Positions 23,926 through 35,430 of a DNA stretch of 64,000 nt are shown piece by piece. The stretch comes from Manis javanica. Taxonomy: Eukaryota; Chordata; Mammalia; Pholidota; Manidae. A model generated the notes under the pieces. The model ran no database searches. It saw only the letters and a list, made by a program, of their open reading frames with translations, and was not told where the DNA came from. The number at the start of each line of letters is the position of its first letter. Position 1 is the stretch's first letter. Made by a program: the position numbers and the translations under genes. The stretch covers positions 37,514,001 through 37,578,000 of the forward strand of contig NC_133158.1 in assembly GCF_040802235.1 (NCBI RefSeq). Reading direction: 5' to 3'.

Positions 23926-25380
23926 GGGCTCAGGGTTTCCGTGCCCAGGACTGCCCCCTAGGCCAAGGGGAATGTTTGCAAGGCCCTAGTGTTCTCACAG
24001 GTATCAATCCAGGGCCCTTGGGGGACAGGTGGCAGAGCTGGGGCAGGCAGATGGCAGATCTGGACATCCTTGCTGTCCTGCCCAGAGGCACCCTGTCAGT
24101 CCGTCCAGCTCTCACTCAGAGGGTCAGGCCTCAGTGGCACAGTGGCTGTCAGAGCCCATCCCTAGAAAGTCCGAGAGGTGGTACTTGGTGTTCTCCTGCT
24201 GGGCTGCACTCTCAGACCCCCGTCCAGATTCTGTGGTTGATCTGAGTAGGGCAAGGGGCTGGGGAGGAGTCTGTGGAGGGCAGAGAATGGAGCCTAGTAT
24301 GACCCCAGACGATTTAGGCCATGGGATAAAATGGGGGGAGGGGGCAAACAAAAGGGAGAGGAGTGAACAGGAGCCCCAAACCCAGGCAGGCGGGCCAGCG
24401 TAGACGGGTGGCGGGAGGGGCTGGGGAGACGCAGGGCAGGGGGCCTGGAGATGCGGACCCTAGAGAAGAGAGCACGGTGGCCGCCCTCCCTGGACCTACA
24501 CTTTGGGCTCCCCAGGTGTTGCCCCCCAGAGCCCAGCATAAATTCCAGGGCTGGTTGGGGGTCTCCCCAGCTGAGGTTCAGTACAGGGCCTTTAGGAATG
24601 GCAGCTGGCCAAGTGAAGTGCAAGCTAGGCCCCCAGGACCGCCGGTCCAGCCCCCTCGCCCTGGACAGAGGGCTGGAGGGCTGGGGATCAGCACCGTGTG
24701 CGCTGCTCTAAGCAGGGTGCAGAAACATGGCAGAGGAGTGCTGGGGCCACACGGCCACGGCATCAAGCGCCTTTACCACCACGGGGTCCTTCCATCGCTC
24801 TCAGAGGCCTCTGGCCTCCAGCCTGGGAGGGTTTGTGTGTGGGAAGCAAGCAAATATCTGCAGCAAGGACCTCGTGTGAGGTCTGCATTTTTGATTTTCT
24901 GTCCCTTCCCACCCAGAGTGTCCTGGTGGGTCTTACTCAGTGGTCTATAGTTCCTTTAGCCCATCAGGATGTCGGTGGCACTGGGGCTGGAGAGGGTGCA
25001 TGGAGACTGTTCAGGCACAAGCCAAAGTGGCTGTCAGAGGGTGGGATTTGGACCCAGTGTGCGCTCGTCATGGGTGGTGAGGAACATAACTCACCCCCTG
25101 CCCAGGCAGGACAGCCCACCAGTGTGGGCTGCAGCAAACAACTGTATCCTTCCTCCCGCCCACAGCAGCACCTTGTGCCATGTGAGTTTTCAGGTCATTC
25201 TGTGGAGGCAGTTGGCAGGGCAAAAAAGGATTCAGGCTGAAAGACCCTGGAGGGTCCTATAAAAATGGGAGGCCCCTGTCCACTGTTGAATGATGGATGC
25301 ATAAGAGCTCCCCCTGTGCAGTGTGGGGACAAGCTTGGGTGGGAAAATATGGTCCCTTCCTTTCAAGACAGACCCCTAAT
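23926..25380. other. GC-rich non-coding stretch
   Basis: The longest frame (24363-24950 +, 195 codons) is Gly/Pro/Arg-rich and shows no known domain. The stretch 24400-24760 is locally GC-rich without promoter motifs that I trust. No gene is called. Confidence 0.5.
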
Positions 25381-25985
25381 ATTATTTTCTAATTACACAA
25401 GAAATACATCAACGCAGTCTCTTTTAAAACAGTAGAGAGATTCCACATAAACCCCTTAACCCTGTGCGCACCCCAAAGTAATTACTCCTGGGAAGCTAAT
25501 GGGTTTCCTTCCAGACCATTACGGACGCTCTTCCCCACCACTGGTCCGTGTGGCTCCTGATTTGGTTTTAAGCTGCTGCACAATATTCCCCTGCATGATC
25601 ACCATCCGAGCCACTCGCCAGGTGATGGACACAGTCATTCCTGCAGATGTTGGTAGGGACATACCTTGGCAGTGCCTGTGGGGCTTCTGCAGGCCCTGTG
25701 CTCGGGAAGTGGGTGCCCTCCTGGGCACATGAGTTTGCACAGGCAAGACCACCTTCAACCTGAACAGCACTTGATACTATCAAACCAATTCTTGCCAGTT
25801 ACGCGGGTGAATAAGACAGTGTCTCCTGATTTAATTAGCATTTCCCTGATCACAGGTGAGGTTAAGCATCTTTTCTCCTGTCAGTTGGCCTGCTCCCTCT
25901 TCAGCAAATTCATATCCTCTGGCCATTTTCCTATTTGGTTGCTTATCTTTTCTTGTTAATGTGATGTGTTGTTTATACAGTCTAG
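25381..25985 (-). repeat. Old L1M 3' UTR and ORF2 end
   Basis: The complement of a diverged L1 3' end can be followed through aattacacaagaaatacatc, gctgctgcacaatattcccc, tgatttaattagcatttccc and tcctctggccattttcctat, which is the usual order of the last part of ORF2 read backwards. Confidence 0.75.
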
Positions 25986-26094
25986 ACAGTCCAGGCTGTA
26001 CTTCTCTGTGGAGAGCAGCATGGTAGAGGCCTGTTAGAGGGGGTACTGGGACCGGCTGGCTGTGCGGCTGCGGGCCGGTCTCTGCCCAGGGCCT
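25986..26094. other. Short non-coding spacer
   Basis: Unique sequence between two L1 fragments. Confidence 0.4.
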
Positions 26095-26670
26095 CTGTGA
26101 CCTTTCTTTTTCCCTTTCCAGTTTTATTAAGATACATTTTATGTAAAGCTCTGTATGAGTTTAAGGTGCACAGCATAATGGCCTGACTTACATAGATTGT
26201 GAAACGATCACCATAATAAGTTTAGTTAACATTCATCATCTCACATAGACACACACACACAAAAGGAAAAGTGTTTTTTTTCCTTGTGATGAGAACTCTA
26301 GGATCTATTCTTTGAACATCTTTCAAATATGGGTGACCCTTGAACAACATGGTGACAATTTGAAAAAACATTTTATTTTCTCTAGCTTGCCTTATTGTAA
26401 GGATACAGTGTATAGAATACATATACAAAATATGTGTTAATCGACTATTTATATTATTGTCAAGGTTTCCGGTCAACAGTAGGCTATTAGCGGTTAAGTT
26501 TTGCTGGAGTCAAAAGTTATTTGTGGGTTTTCAGCCACACAGCGTGGGCATTCCAGCCCCCTATTGTTCAAGGGGCAACTGAATGCTGCACAGCCATGTT
26601 AACGATAGTCACTGTGCTGTGTGTCACACTCCTGGGTGTATCTACTTTTCTTATAACTGGAGCATCTGTG
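26095..26670 (-). repeat. L1 3' UTR split by a DNA transposon
   Basis: The left part (26095-26330) reads as a reversed L1 3' UTR: ccagttttattaagatacat, then ttaaggtgcacagcataatg, then gatctattctttgaacatct. The right part (26581-26670) continues the same UTR with catgttaacgatagtcactg and ttataactgga. A foreign 250 bp segment sits between them. Confidence 0.8.
26331..26580. mobile_element. Non-autonomous DNA transposon with terminal inverted repeats
   Basis: The left end reads gggtgacccttgaacaacat and the right end ctattgttcaaggggcaact; the reverse complement of the right end matches the left end over about 17 bases. The interior is AT-rich and carries no ORF. The element sits inside an L1 3' UTR, so it must be younger than that L1. 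I recognise the cttgaacaac terminal repeat as a mammalian family but do not assign a name. Confidence 0.8.
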
Positions 26671-27459
26671 GTCTTTCTGATTGACAGCTGCACCTTCTCC
26701 ACAGAGAAGTAATGGAGTAATGGCTGTGGTGGAGGAGAGATGCAGGAAGCCCTTCCTGGAGGAAACGGTCAGGCTTGCTGGTTTGAGTCTCACCTGCACA
26801 TGGAGTCCCTCCTGCGGGGAGACATCAGTTCTGTGCAGCCCCAGGAAGTGGCTGGTTCCTTGAGGTGGGCATGCAGCACACACATCCAGGAGCCCACAGG
26901 GCAGAGGGCACAGCGTCAGCCTTCACCCTGGGGAAAGCTCTGTGATCTCACAGAGGGAGTAGCCTTTTCTGCTCCTAACACTTCCTCTTGGGAACCACAC
27001 TCGGAGGCAGGATCGGACTTGCAGGGTGTTTGGTGGGTGCACTTTCCTCCCAGAACAGCACCTAAGGAAGGAGGGAGGGAGGAAGGGGAACTGGGTGCAG
27101 GGAACAGCTGGGCTTCAGGGCAGCCTTGCTAAACTCGCAGAGCTTTGGGGCTCGAACAGTCTTCATGTGACTCCAAACCCACGTAAGAAGGCTGGGTCTT
27201 TTCACCCCTGTGGTGCCCAGGGAAGGGTGGCGTCCTGGCAGAGACGGCTCCTGGGGATGGCTCAGCTGCCAGTCCTCATCAGCCCGCTGTCCTGGCAGCT
27301 GGGGATGGAGGGCCTCAGTCTCCAACGGGCACATGTGCCCGTGGCTCCCATCTCACTCAGTCTGCAGTATCAGAGGACCTCAGGCTACATGATGTAACCG
27401 CTGCTTCTCTGGCCTCTGCTTTCCTCTCCTCCCCACCTCACTTAATCTAGCCTGCCTCC
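26671..27459. other. Non-coding stretch
   Basis: Mixed sequence with one short ggaggaagg purine run near 27065-27095. No exon or repeat recognised. Confidence 0.45.
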
Positions 27460-27872
27460 TGCCCCGTGCCATTCCTGGAGAGTGCCAAGGGTTCTCCTAC
27501 CTTGAGCTCTGCCCAGAATACCGGCCATCCTCCCCATGAGGGTGTGGCTCTGTCCCTTGCCCTTCTCTATCCCTTGAGCATTGCAATAGTATCTCTTCAT
27601 GTGCCCCAACCATCCTATTTAAAGTGGAAACCACTCTCCCAGGTATCCCTGTCCCCTGAACCCTGCCTTGAGGTTGTCCACAGCATTTCTAGGCACCGGA
27701 CAGATCTCATCGTTAGGCAGATGCTCTCTCCCCAGGAGGGTGGAGGCTCACTGAGGGCAGGCATCCCTGTCTCCTTTGTTCACTGCCAGGGCCCAGGTGC
27801 CTAGGACAGGGCCTGGCTCACAGCAGCCTCTCCATAGTGCTTGCTGATGAATGAACTAATGAATGGAGGATA
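27460..27872 (+). repeat. L2 3' end
   Basis: Sense L2 is traceable over about 400 bp: accatcctatttaaagtgga, then ctcactgagggcaggcatcc, tttgttcactgccagggccc, ctaggacagggcctggctca, and the tail tgatgaatgaactaatgaat. Confidence 0.85.
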
Positions 27873-28289
27873 CAGCTGGCAGTGAACAGGCTCAGGTTCT
27901 TCTACAGCTGAGGAATTCCCTATGGCAGAAACCCTCAGTGCCAGCACAGCCATGCCATTAGGCAGGCAGGGCTGTCTGTGACAGGGATTCACTAAGGACA
28001 TGGCCATATGGTATAACTGGGTTTAAAGCTCAGCTAACAGAAAATCAGACTTGGCGACCAGGGCATGGGCCTGCCACCTACACCTAGCATCCGTAAAACA
28101 CACAGTTAGGTTTCTCAGCTGACTTGCCTGGGGCAGGAGATGAGCTGACCATATGCCCAAGTCCCTCCTTCAGGCCACTGCTGATCAAGCCTAGGATAAG
28201 GAGTCTCACCTCATCCAGATGAACAGCAAGGACTTACAGGGAAGCCACCTTCATTCTTTGAAGGGAGATGCTACCTGTGGCAGACCCTC
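27873..28289. other. Non-coding spacer
   Basis: Nothing recognisable. Confidence 0.4.
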
Positions 28290-28730
28290 TCAAATCTTGT
28301 TCTTAGTTATTCAATCAAATGCTCATCTGAGTGTTGCTCTGGAGGTATTTTGTATATGTAGTCCACATCTACAGTAAATTGGCTTTATATAAAGGAGATT
28401 ATCCCAGATGGTCTGACTTGACCATATCAAATCAGTTGAAAGCCCTCGAGAACAGAATTGAGGTTTCCCTGAGGAATCACAAAGTTTCCAGCCTGTCTTT
28501 CCTGACAGATTGCAAATTTGCCTAGCTGGCCCCCACAATCATCCTTTCTCTCTCTCTCTTAGTCCCTCACTCTATGTCTCTATCAATTATCTCCCTCAAT
28601 TATCTCTCTCAATTATCTATCTCTATCATTTATCTCTATTAATTATCTATCTACCTATCTATCATCTGTCTATTTATCATCTATCCCTCCTACTGGTTCC
28701 ATTTCTTTAGTGGAACCCTGATACACATGA
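28290..28730 (+). repeat. Old LTR-like repeat with an internal pyrimidine tract
   Basis: The left part includes ataaaggagattatcccaga, the middle holds a long ctct/atct tract, and the right end reads actggttccatttctttagt then ggaaccctgatacac. Old MaLR-like LTRs show this order, but I am not sure of the family. Confidence 0.5.
28545..28692 (+). repeat. (CT)n and (ATCT)n low-complexity tract
   Basis: A ctctctctct run followed by irregular atctctctcaattatc and then ctatctatc units. Confidence 0.9.
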
Positions 28731-29769
28731 ATAATCAAAAATTTAACTTGGAGAGGAGGCTATGAACATATTTTGCTCCATTCTGTATGGACAATCTTCT
28801 AAGATATGTCTGATCAGGACACAATAACTGAGGGCCTGATCAGGGTGGACCTGGATAGCTAGATATCTGTGGTTCAAGCAAAGGTGGCTGAGGGCATAGA
28901 TCTAGATAGCACAGTTGGTATACCAGTTGTCCGGAACACAGCTGACCAGTGTGTGATGAGCAAGGGTACAGTGTGGAAGATAAGATGGAGATGGATGATT
29001 ATCCTAGACATGGCTGGCCAAGAAGACAGTCACAGCAGAAATAATCAGTGTCCATAGTCTCCCAGGACCTGGGTGGCCAGTCCATAATCATGGGGATAAA
29101 GCCAGGGGTGATTTTCTGCTCAAGACACTATGCCAAGAACACAGTCCTTGAGGGCAAAGCTAGTGAGGACATGCAGACAGGACATAATTGGCCAAGAAAA
29201 TTCTTAGGGACACACAGCCAATGACAACAGTACAGATCGCTATGCAGGACACTCAGGGCCACCGTGTGCTTGGTGAAACATTGTCCTTGAGATAAGCACT
29301 ATGTGTACTTGTGCTGGAGGTAAGCTGTGGGCTTTTTTCTTATTTATCTAAGAACCTATTTTTGTTCATTAAAACCTAGTTACTTGCTGTATCTAGCCAG
29401 GATCCTGGAGTGCTCGCTTGGTTAATTTAAGCAAGCAGAGCTTTGATGAAGTAATTTTATTGTCCTCTGGGATTGGCCAGCTTATGCCAGGCCTCACTCT
29501 TTCTGTTGAAATGGAGTTAATTTTCACTGAAATTGCTTCTTAGCAAAAAACACATTCCCCATCATTGAGGGCTTATGCTTCTGCAGCTCTATTATTCCTT
29601 AACTCACACACCCAGGCAGTATAGGATCTAAGCTCAAGACAGATAGTGACTCCCCTGCAGGGTGGAGGAAAACAGAGGAGGGGATGGCAGCACCTGTTTA
29701 GACCCACATGCCTGGTTGGAATTAGCCATGAGCTATTAGTCATTAATTGTCCAATAGTCTGCGCAGCCA
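28731..29769. other. Non-coding stretch
   Basis: No recognised repeat or exon. It may include further internal sequence of the LTR-like element to the left, but I cannot show that. Confidence 0.4.
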
Positions 29770-30150
29770 GAGCCCCTGTGCGCCAAGCTCTGTGTCCAGC
29801 CTAGCAAGAGGATTCAAGGAGGAGAGGATGTGATCCCTGCAATCAAAGAGCTCAGTTTATCCAGGGAGATGAGACTTAAACATGAGACTCAGAAATGACA
29901 CAGGACAAAATTAACTCAGGCTTTGGCTCTGGTCCAGGATATGGGAGAATGGACCCATCTTTTAAAGGGATATGGAGGAGGGCAGCCTGAAAAAGGAAGA
30001 GAATGCTCTTTGGAGGGGATTTGCTATGGCGGAGCCCTGAAGCTTCTGGTGAATTTCAGGGAGGGGCTTAAGAATGAGCAGAAGTGGGATGAACTGAGTG
30101 AAGGGTCGAGAGTGGCACAAAGATACTTAGGGTACTTCAGAGAGTGGTCA
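29770..30150 (-). repeat. Probable L2 internal fragment
   Basis: The order caatcaaagagctcagttta, gagccctgaagcttctggtg and gagaatgctctttgg follows the reversed internal part of L2 ('gagccttgaaggatgagt' and 'gggaagggcattcc'). Divergence is high. Confidence 0.5.
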
Positions 30151-31325
30151 GGTCAGGGGCAAAGGCCAGGACCACAGTCAACGCCATGGTGATGAACCCA
30201 GCATTTGACTCACTATGGGTGCTAGCATTTGAAACCTAAAGGGGGTAAAAGGTGAGACTAAGGCTAGAAGGAGGGTCAGGCTGGGACCACAGCCAGTGCT
30301 GTAGCCAGCACCATGGAGAGCTCCAGTAGATGCTGGTGCAGGGAGCTTCCACAGCTGTTGGGCATAAATATTCAGATCCCACTTGGGCAAGCAGAAATGT
30401 AGAAGCCCATATTCTTTAATTCAGCCTTGGCTAGAAAATGTAACAGAAGCAGAAGCTATGGGCTTTGCCTAACAGTTAATGAAGAACCTTGAAGAAAATG
30501 GGAATCTGTTGACACAGATGCTTTTGAGAAGACAAGCAATAAGCTAGCCATTACATCTTGTTAGATGGATTAGGAGAACGCTGGGGAATATTTGCATACC
30601 AATTACCATAAAATTTAAATTCAATCTATACTTATTTTATGTCTTGTCTTCAGAAAGTTGAGTTTCTGTCTACATCTGTTCACTGTGAAGATCCATTTTC
30701 CTGTAATATTGAAAATTTTGTCATAATAGTTTCAAAATTATTGGCTTATAACATTGAGATTAAAAATGTTTATTAGAAAAAACTACATTTGCTAAAATGT
30801 TTGTACAAGGAAAGCATTCATGCACTGTTATGTATTTACCTTGATGATAATTAACCCATTATTTCCCTCACTAATCGGGTAAATGATAGTCAACTCAAGA
30901 TGTATAAGACAATGCCAAGTTCCTTACTATTGGGAACACAGTAAGATGCACATTTCCATGTAAATTGTATTTTGCAAGTATGTGCAAAATGACTCTAGCA
31001 TATTAACTTTTAAACCCAAAGCATAATCTTTGTTCACTGAAGGGCATGGGTGCCTGGCTCCAGGCTCAGCAATCCTGCCCCAGACAGAAGCTACAATCTC
31101 TCTTTTGACCTGCTCAGACATTAAGCCTCCATCTGTGGAGCCCTGGCCCCTCACCTGCACTGAATTGTCTCTGTGTCTACTTACCTCAAAGTTCTAGGTT
31201 TTGCTTTAAGGCTTAGCTTTGTTCTTAAAACTTAAAGTATTTGAGTACCTCCACACTTTGAGGATGCACATGGGAGTTCTGTTATATGACTTTGATGTAC
31301 AAGTCTCATTTTTAACTGCTGGATG
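30151..31325. other. Non-coding stretch, AT-rich in the middle
   Basis: The part 30590-30900 is AT-rich without a recognisable element. No gene signal. Confidence 0.45.
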
Positions 31326-31442
31326 CTTAACTACTTGGGGACTCATCAATTCTGGAAGCCTTCATAATGCCTAGCACAAAATAGGGCTCACCAGTTGTTT
31401 GATAAATTGAGGAAAAAATAGATGAATGAATGAATGCACAAA
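31326..31442 (+). repeat. L2 3' tail
   Basis: Reads cataatgcctagcacaaaat, then aggg-ctcaccagttgtttg, then gatgaatgaatgaatgcaca, the end of a sense L2. Confidence 0.7.
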
Positions 31443-31749
31443 AATGGTAAAAAATGAAAGAGCAGGCAAATTTAGATGCTAGGTTTCCTCCAAGAGCAAA
31501 ATGTTTGAAATTCAGGAGATGAATCACGAGCATTGAGAGGCAGAGAAAGGCAATCTGTTGGGAACTGATTTAACCAGAATTGCATGCAGCCTCATCTGGC
31601 ATGGAAGCCGCCCCAGCACACAGCTCAGCCCAAACTTGGGGATGTAACAGAAGTGGGGTTTGTGCAGTTGACCTGTGGGTCTCCACTCATCCTTGAAACA
31701 CAGCTCAGCTGCTTAGATTCTCTCCAGTTTGGGGCCTAAAATTAGACAA
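31443..31749. other. Non-coding spacer
   Basis: Nothing recognisable in about 300 bp. Confidence 0.4.
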
Positions 31750-31960
31750 ATCTGCATGTGAGTCCTGGCATTGCGTTTAAGAGCTGTGTGGTCTCAGGTA
31801 GGTTCCTTACCCCTTAAAGTCTGTTTCTTCAACTGTGAAATGGAGATAAATGAGCGTGGCCACATCAGGGCACAAAGATAATTAGACATTCTGTACCACA
31901 TGCCTTACCGAGAAGGCACCAACACAGCCATTAGCACTGAATAAGTGACACTGGCTGCCT
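31750..31960 (+). repeat. MIR SINE
   Basis: Reads gtgagtcctggcattgcgtt, then gagctgtgtggtctcaggta, then cttcaactgtgaaatggaga, then cattagcactgaataag, in the order of sense MIR. Confidence 0.85.
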
Positions 31961-32560
31961 TCCACCAGGAGCAGCAGACCCAGGTTGTCAATGGAGGGCA
32001 TGGTTCACTGGCATCAGGGTCTTCAACAAAGACCTGACTCACACAGGCACCGGAGGCAGTGGCAGTTTACTCAGGGCAAGATCAGTGGTGGACATTGGTC
32101 ACCACGGCCAGCAGGTCTCCCCTGCAGCCGATGCAGGGCAATGCATGCACCTGCCCCTCTTGGGCTGCAGGCAAAGGGCCCTGCTCCCTCCACATTGGTA
32201 ACAACCAGGGGCGTTGGCCAGGGGCCACATGACACACATGCTTGAATGGAACAAAGAAGCGCACATGAGGCCCAGAACAGAGGGATATACTCCCGAAACT
32301 AAGAAATGTGTCCAGCACAGGCCGGCAGGGCAGTGTGGGAGGTCCAAGGCACAGTCTCATGCCACTTTGAGCCACCTGCTTTTCTCAAAAGGGATCAGTA
32401 CTGTCATTGAGGTCCTTTACCCTCGGGCCTGTCCCTCCCGCCTGCCTGATCAGGCAAGTCCCTCTCTTGCAAGTTGGGTCCCAGACCTCCCTTGCAGAGG
32501 CAGGCAGGCCCCAGCCCCCCTTGTTGCTTCCTTCCTCCCTCTTGCTTGTTTCGATTGTCC
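31961..32560. other. Non-coding stretch
   Basis: Unique sequence; two overlapping frames of about 100-120 codons are shadows. Confidence 0.45.
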
Positions 32561-32965
32561 CGTTCATACTATTTTCTAAATACAGAATTGATATATATTC
32601 ATGGTCGGGAAGAAAAGGAAAAAAATCCTTGATCATGCAGAAGAGTGGAAAGACCAAAATTAAAATCGTTCATAAGCCATCACAGCTGTTAATATTTTGG
32701 AGTATTTCCTTATAGCCTTTCTTTCTATGAATATACAAATACTTCTTACAAACAAACTTGGAATTACATTATTTATAAAGTTTTTAATGTACACTTTACT
32801 TAACATTTCTCCAACACATCACCACACATCCTTTGAAAGCACATTTTTAATGCCTACGTCATATTTTTATTATGGGGGTGACACATTTTTATCGCTCCAG
32901 TGATTAAGTCTAGTAAATGTGGTATTTTTGAATCTCATGCAGGTGACAATTGCAGCATTTTGCAT
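32561..32965 (-). repeat. Old L1M 3' end
   Basis: The plus strand follows a reversed L1M3/L1ME-type 3' UTR: actattttctaaatacagaa, then aaatcgttcataagccatca, then ttccttatagcctttctttc, then cattatttataaagttttta. Confidence 0.65.
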
Positions 32966-33349
32966 TTATCTATTTCCCTACTGAACTCCACCTCACGCCC
33001 CCTTCTTCTGATGGCAGGAACCTCCGTCTAGTCATTTCCAGGGAAACTCAGTCACTTGAGATTTAAAATCAGATCATTTCTACTTCCTACCTTCTCTCTT
33101 CTCCTGGGTTGATACCTAAGTTTATTTTCTTCTTCTCAGAAGCAAAACCCAAAAAGCCTCAGGACATGAACCCAATGCTACAAACCACAGCCAGTTTCCT
33201 GACAGCCCAGGTGAGATAACATTCTGTAATGCGCCCCAAACAGCAGAGACCCCATTCCTGCGGGGCACCTGGTGTGCTTCTCTCACTGGCTGCAGATGGT
33301 CCCCTGAGGCCAACCCGATCTATGACATCAGACCTGCTGGGCTGGCTCT
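32966..33349. other. Non-coding spacer
   Basis: Nothing recognisable. Confidence 0.4.
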
Positions 33350-33545
33350 GGACTGCAGTACTTTTTTTAATAGTTGATGCACAAGATTATATTGGTTTCA
33401 AGTGTAACTGCAGTGATTGGACAATTACATACAGTACTAAGTACTCACTAATGTAAATGCAGTTGCCATCTGTCATCATACAAAGATACTACAATATTAT
33501 TGACTATATTCCCTACGCTGTACTTTTATTCCCCAGAGCTTTTCA
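33350..33545 (-). repeat. L1MA-like 3' UTR fragment
   Basis: Reads agttgatgcacaagattata, then tcatacaaagatactacaat, then attgactatattccctacgc, then gtacttttattcccc, the reversed L1 3' UTR. Confidence 0.85.
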
Positions 33546-33574
33546 AATCTTCCTGGATGAGCATGAGAAACAGC

Positions 33575-33715
33575 ACTTATGGACCCTTCGCTGTGCAAAG
33601 TGTGGCCCAAGGCAATAGGTGTGACCCAGGAACTGCCAAAATGCAGAATCTCAGATCTTCACCTTAACAAGACCTCCAGGTGGTTTATATACATGTTAAA
33701 GTGTGAGAAGTTTAT
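33575..33715 (-). repeat. MER5A-like hAT DNA transposon remnant
   Basis: The middle reads aaaatgcagaatctcagatc and the right end ttaacaagacctccaggtgg then catgttaaagtgtgagaag. This is the order of a short MER5A-type element in reverse. Confidence 0.65.
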
Positions 33716-34509
33716 AGGGAAAGGGATACAAGTGGTAAAAACCATTTATACGGCTCTTAACCCTATCTATACTTGCACAAACATTATACTTTTCTAAATT
33801 GGCTTTTGAAAAGTATGTTGAAGGGACAACTTCGGAGAGATCTGTGCTGAGTCCCAGCTTGCCCAGGGGTGGGGTGGATGCCGCCCAATGATCCAGAGGC
33901 CTTGATGCGGGCTTGCTGACCCCACGGCCACAGCCTGCGGCACACAGGGCAATATCTTTCTATTTAAAGGGGATTTCTTACAGACAGACTGTATTTACTG
34001 GGGCAAGACCTCATTATTAAATACACCAGAAAAAGAATTCAAACCTCTGGCCCAACCAATCAAAGTGCAGCAAAACAAAACACAATAATTTAAAAGAAAT
34101 TAAAAGCTGTCATTGTGCAGTATGAGAAAACTTGATTTTAGGATGAGTTCCTGGCACCCCTTGGTCGGCAAGGAGCCAGTAGAGCCTAGAAACTTACACA
34201 CTCACAATGACAAAATTATTTGTCCTGCAAGAATTTTAATGATAAGGGTGTTTTAAATAGGGATGAGTGGGCAATTATAAACCCATAAATATCACTGATG
34301 AGGTCAGTGTCCATTGGTTTGCTCAAAGATCATATCCTTCCCTTGCCCTCATCACCCAGCACAGAACACAACCTGTCACACGTTTATCACTCATTGTTAT
34401 GATTTTAAAACCCACAAAGGCATTTATACAGAGCAGGCATATTGCCTTCCTTGTCCTTCGCCATAGTCCTCCGCCGTCACCTCAGGCTGTCATGAGCTTC
34501 TAAGCCACA
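33716..34509. other. Non-coding stretch
   Basis: No recognised element or exon. Confidence 0.4.
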
Positions 34510-34765
34510 CTTTCTAAACTTTCAGCATATCCCCACCAAGATGCACCTGCTTTCTTTTGTCTGTGTAGCACTTAACGTACTACATGGTTTAATTTGTCTG
34601 TCTTGTTTATTCCCTGTGTTCCCGACGTTAGAACAAAAGCTCTACAAAAACAAGGATTGTGCTGCTGGTTTTGTTCACTGGTGTATTTCCAGGGCTTACT
34701 ACAATGCCTGGGATGTAGTAGATGCTCAAAAAATACTTTTTAATGATGCTTAACATGAAAAAATA
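34510..34765 (+). repeat. L2 3' end
   Basis: Reads agaacaaaagctctacaaaa, tgttcactggtgtatttcca, gggcttactacaatgcctgg and tagatgctcaaaaaatactt, a sense L2 tail. Confidence 0.8.
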
Positions 34766-34829
34766 AGTTGTGATGGAGTAAGTATATTGGGTCTTTATCT
34801 CCATTTCCTGGCACAGAGCTTCAAAACCC

Positions 34830-35430
34830 TCGCCATTTCTAGAGTGACAGGACTTTCTTTATTGTGCTAATGAGATGATTCCGGGTGGGGCCCTGCATGG
34901 CTTCAGGATGGGGGCTGCTCACCAGAGAGGCCAAACCCGTGGTTGGAGGGTTGGAATATTCTCCTGCCCTCCCTTTGGGAGGGGAAAGGGGACTGGAGGC
35001 CGAGCCCAGCCATGCGGCCAATGATGTCTTCAGTCTCTGTGAAGAGCCCCTGGTGGAAACTCTGGGCTCTGAGGCTTCATGGCCCCTCCCGACTGGCGAG
35101 CTGATGCCACGTGCTGGGAAGGCGATGCACCTGGGTCCCGAGAGAAGAGGGCACAGACGCTGTGTGTACCCCAGTCTCCACCCCTGCCTTGGCCTGTGCG
35201 TCTCTTCATTTGGCTACTCTTGCTCTGTCACCTTCATGACAGAATAAAGCCGTGACTCCACGTACAGTTCCTCCAGTGGGTTACAGGGTTGTTTTAAGGA
35301 GGTATTGAGCCTGAGGGACTCTGGGAAGGTCTGGGTCTGTGAATGACCAGAAGTGCAGGCATGGAAAGTAGGTGGTCCTGTGGTCACTTTGCTCTGACTC
35401 AGGGCAGTTAGTGTCAGGACTGTATCGCAG
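34830..35430 (+). repeat. Ancient LTR-like repeat, class not assigned
   Basis: Text order: ctgcatggcttcaggatggg, gctcaccagagaggccaaac, ggttggagggttggaatatt, gcctgtgcgtctcttcattt, then gaataaagccgtgactcc, and a weaker following part with agaagtgcaggcatgg and cagttagtgtcagga. I know this order as one old mammalian family but cannot name it. Confidence 0.55.

Noticed and set aside
24363-24950. 195-codon open frame on the plus strand as a gene
   Set aside because: Low-complexity Gly/Pro/Arg-rich translation, overlapping open frames on both strands, and no recognisable domain or splice pattern. GC-rich DNA gives such frames by chance.
28545-28692. ATCT/CT tract as a CRISPR-like or regular repeat array
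   Set aside because: The units are irregular and tetranucleotide-like, with no spacers. It is plain low-complexity sequence.
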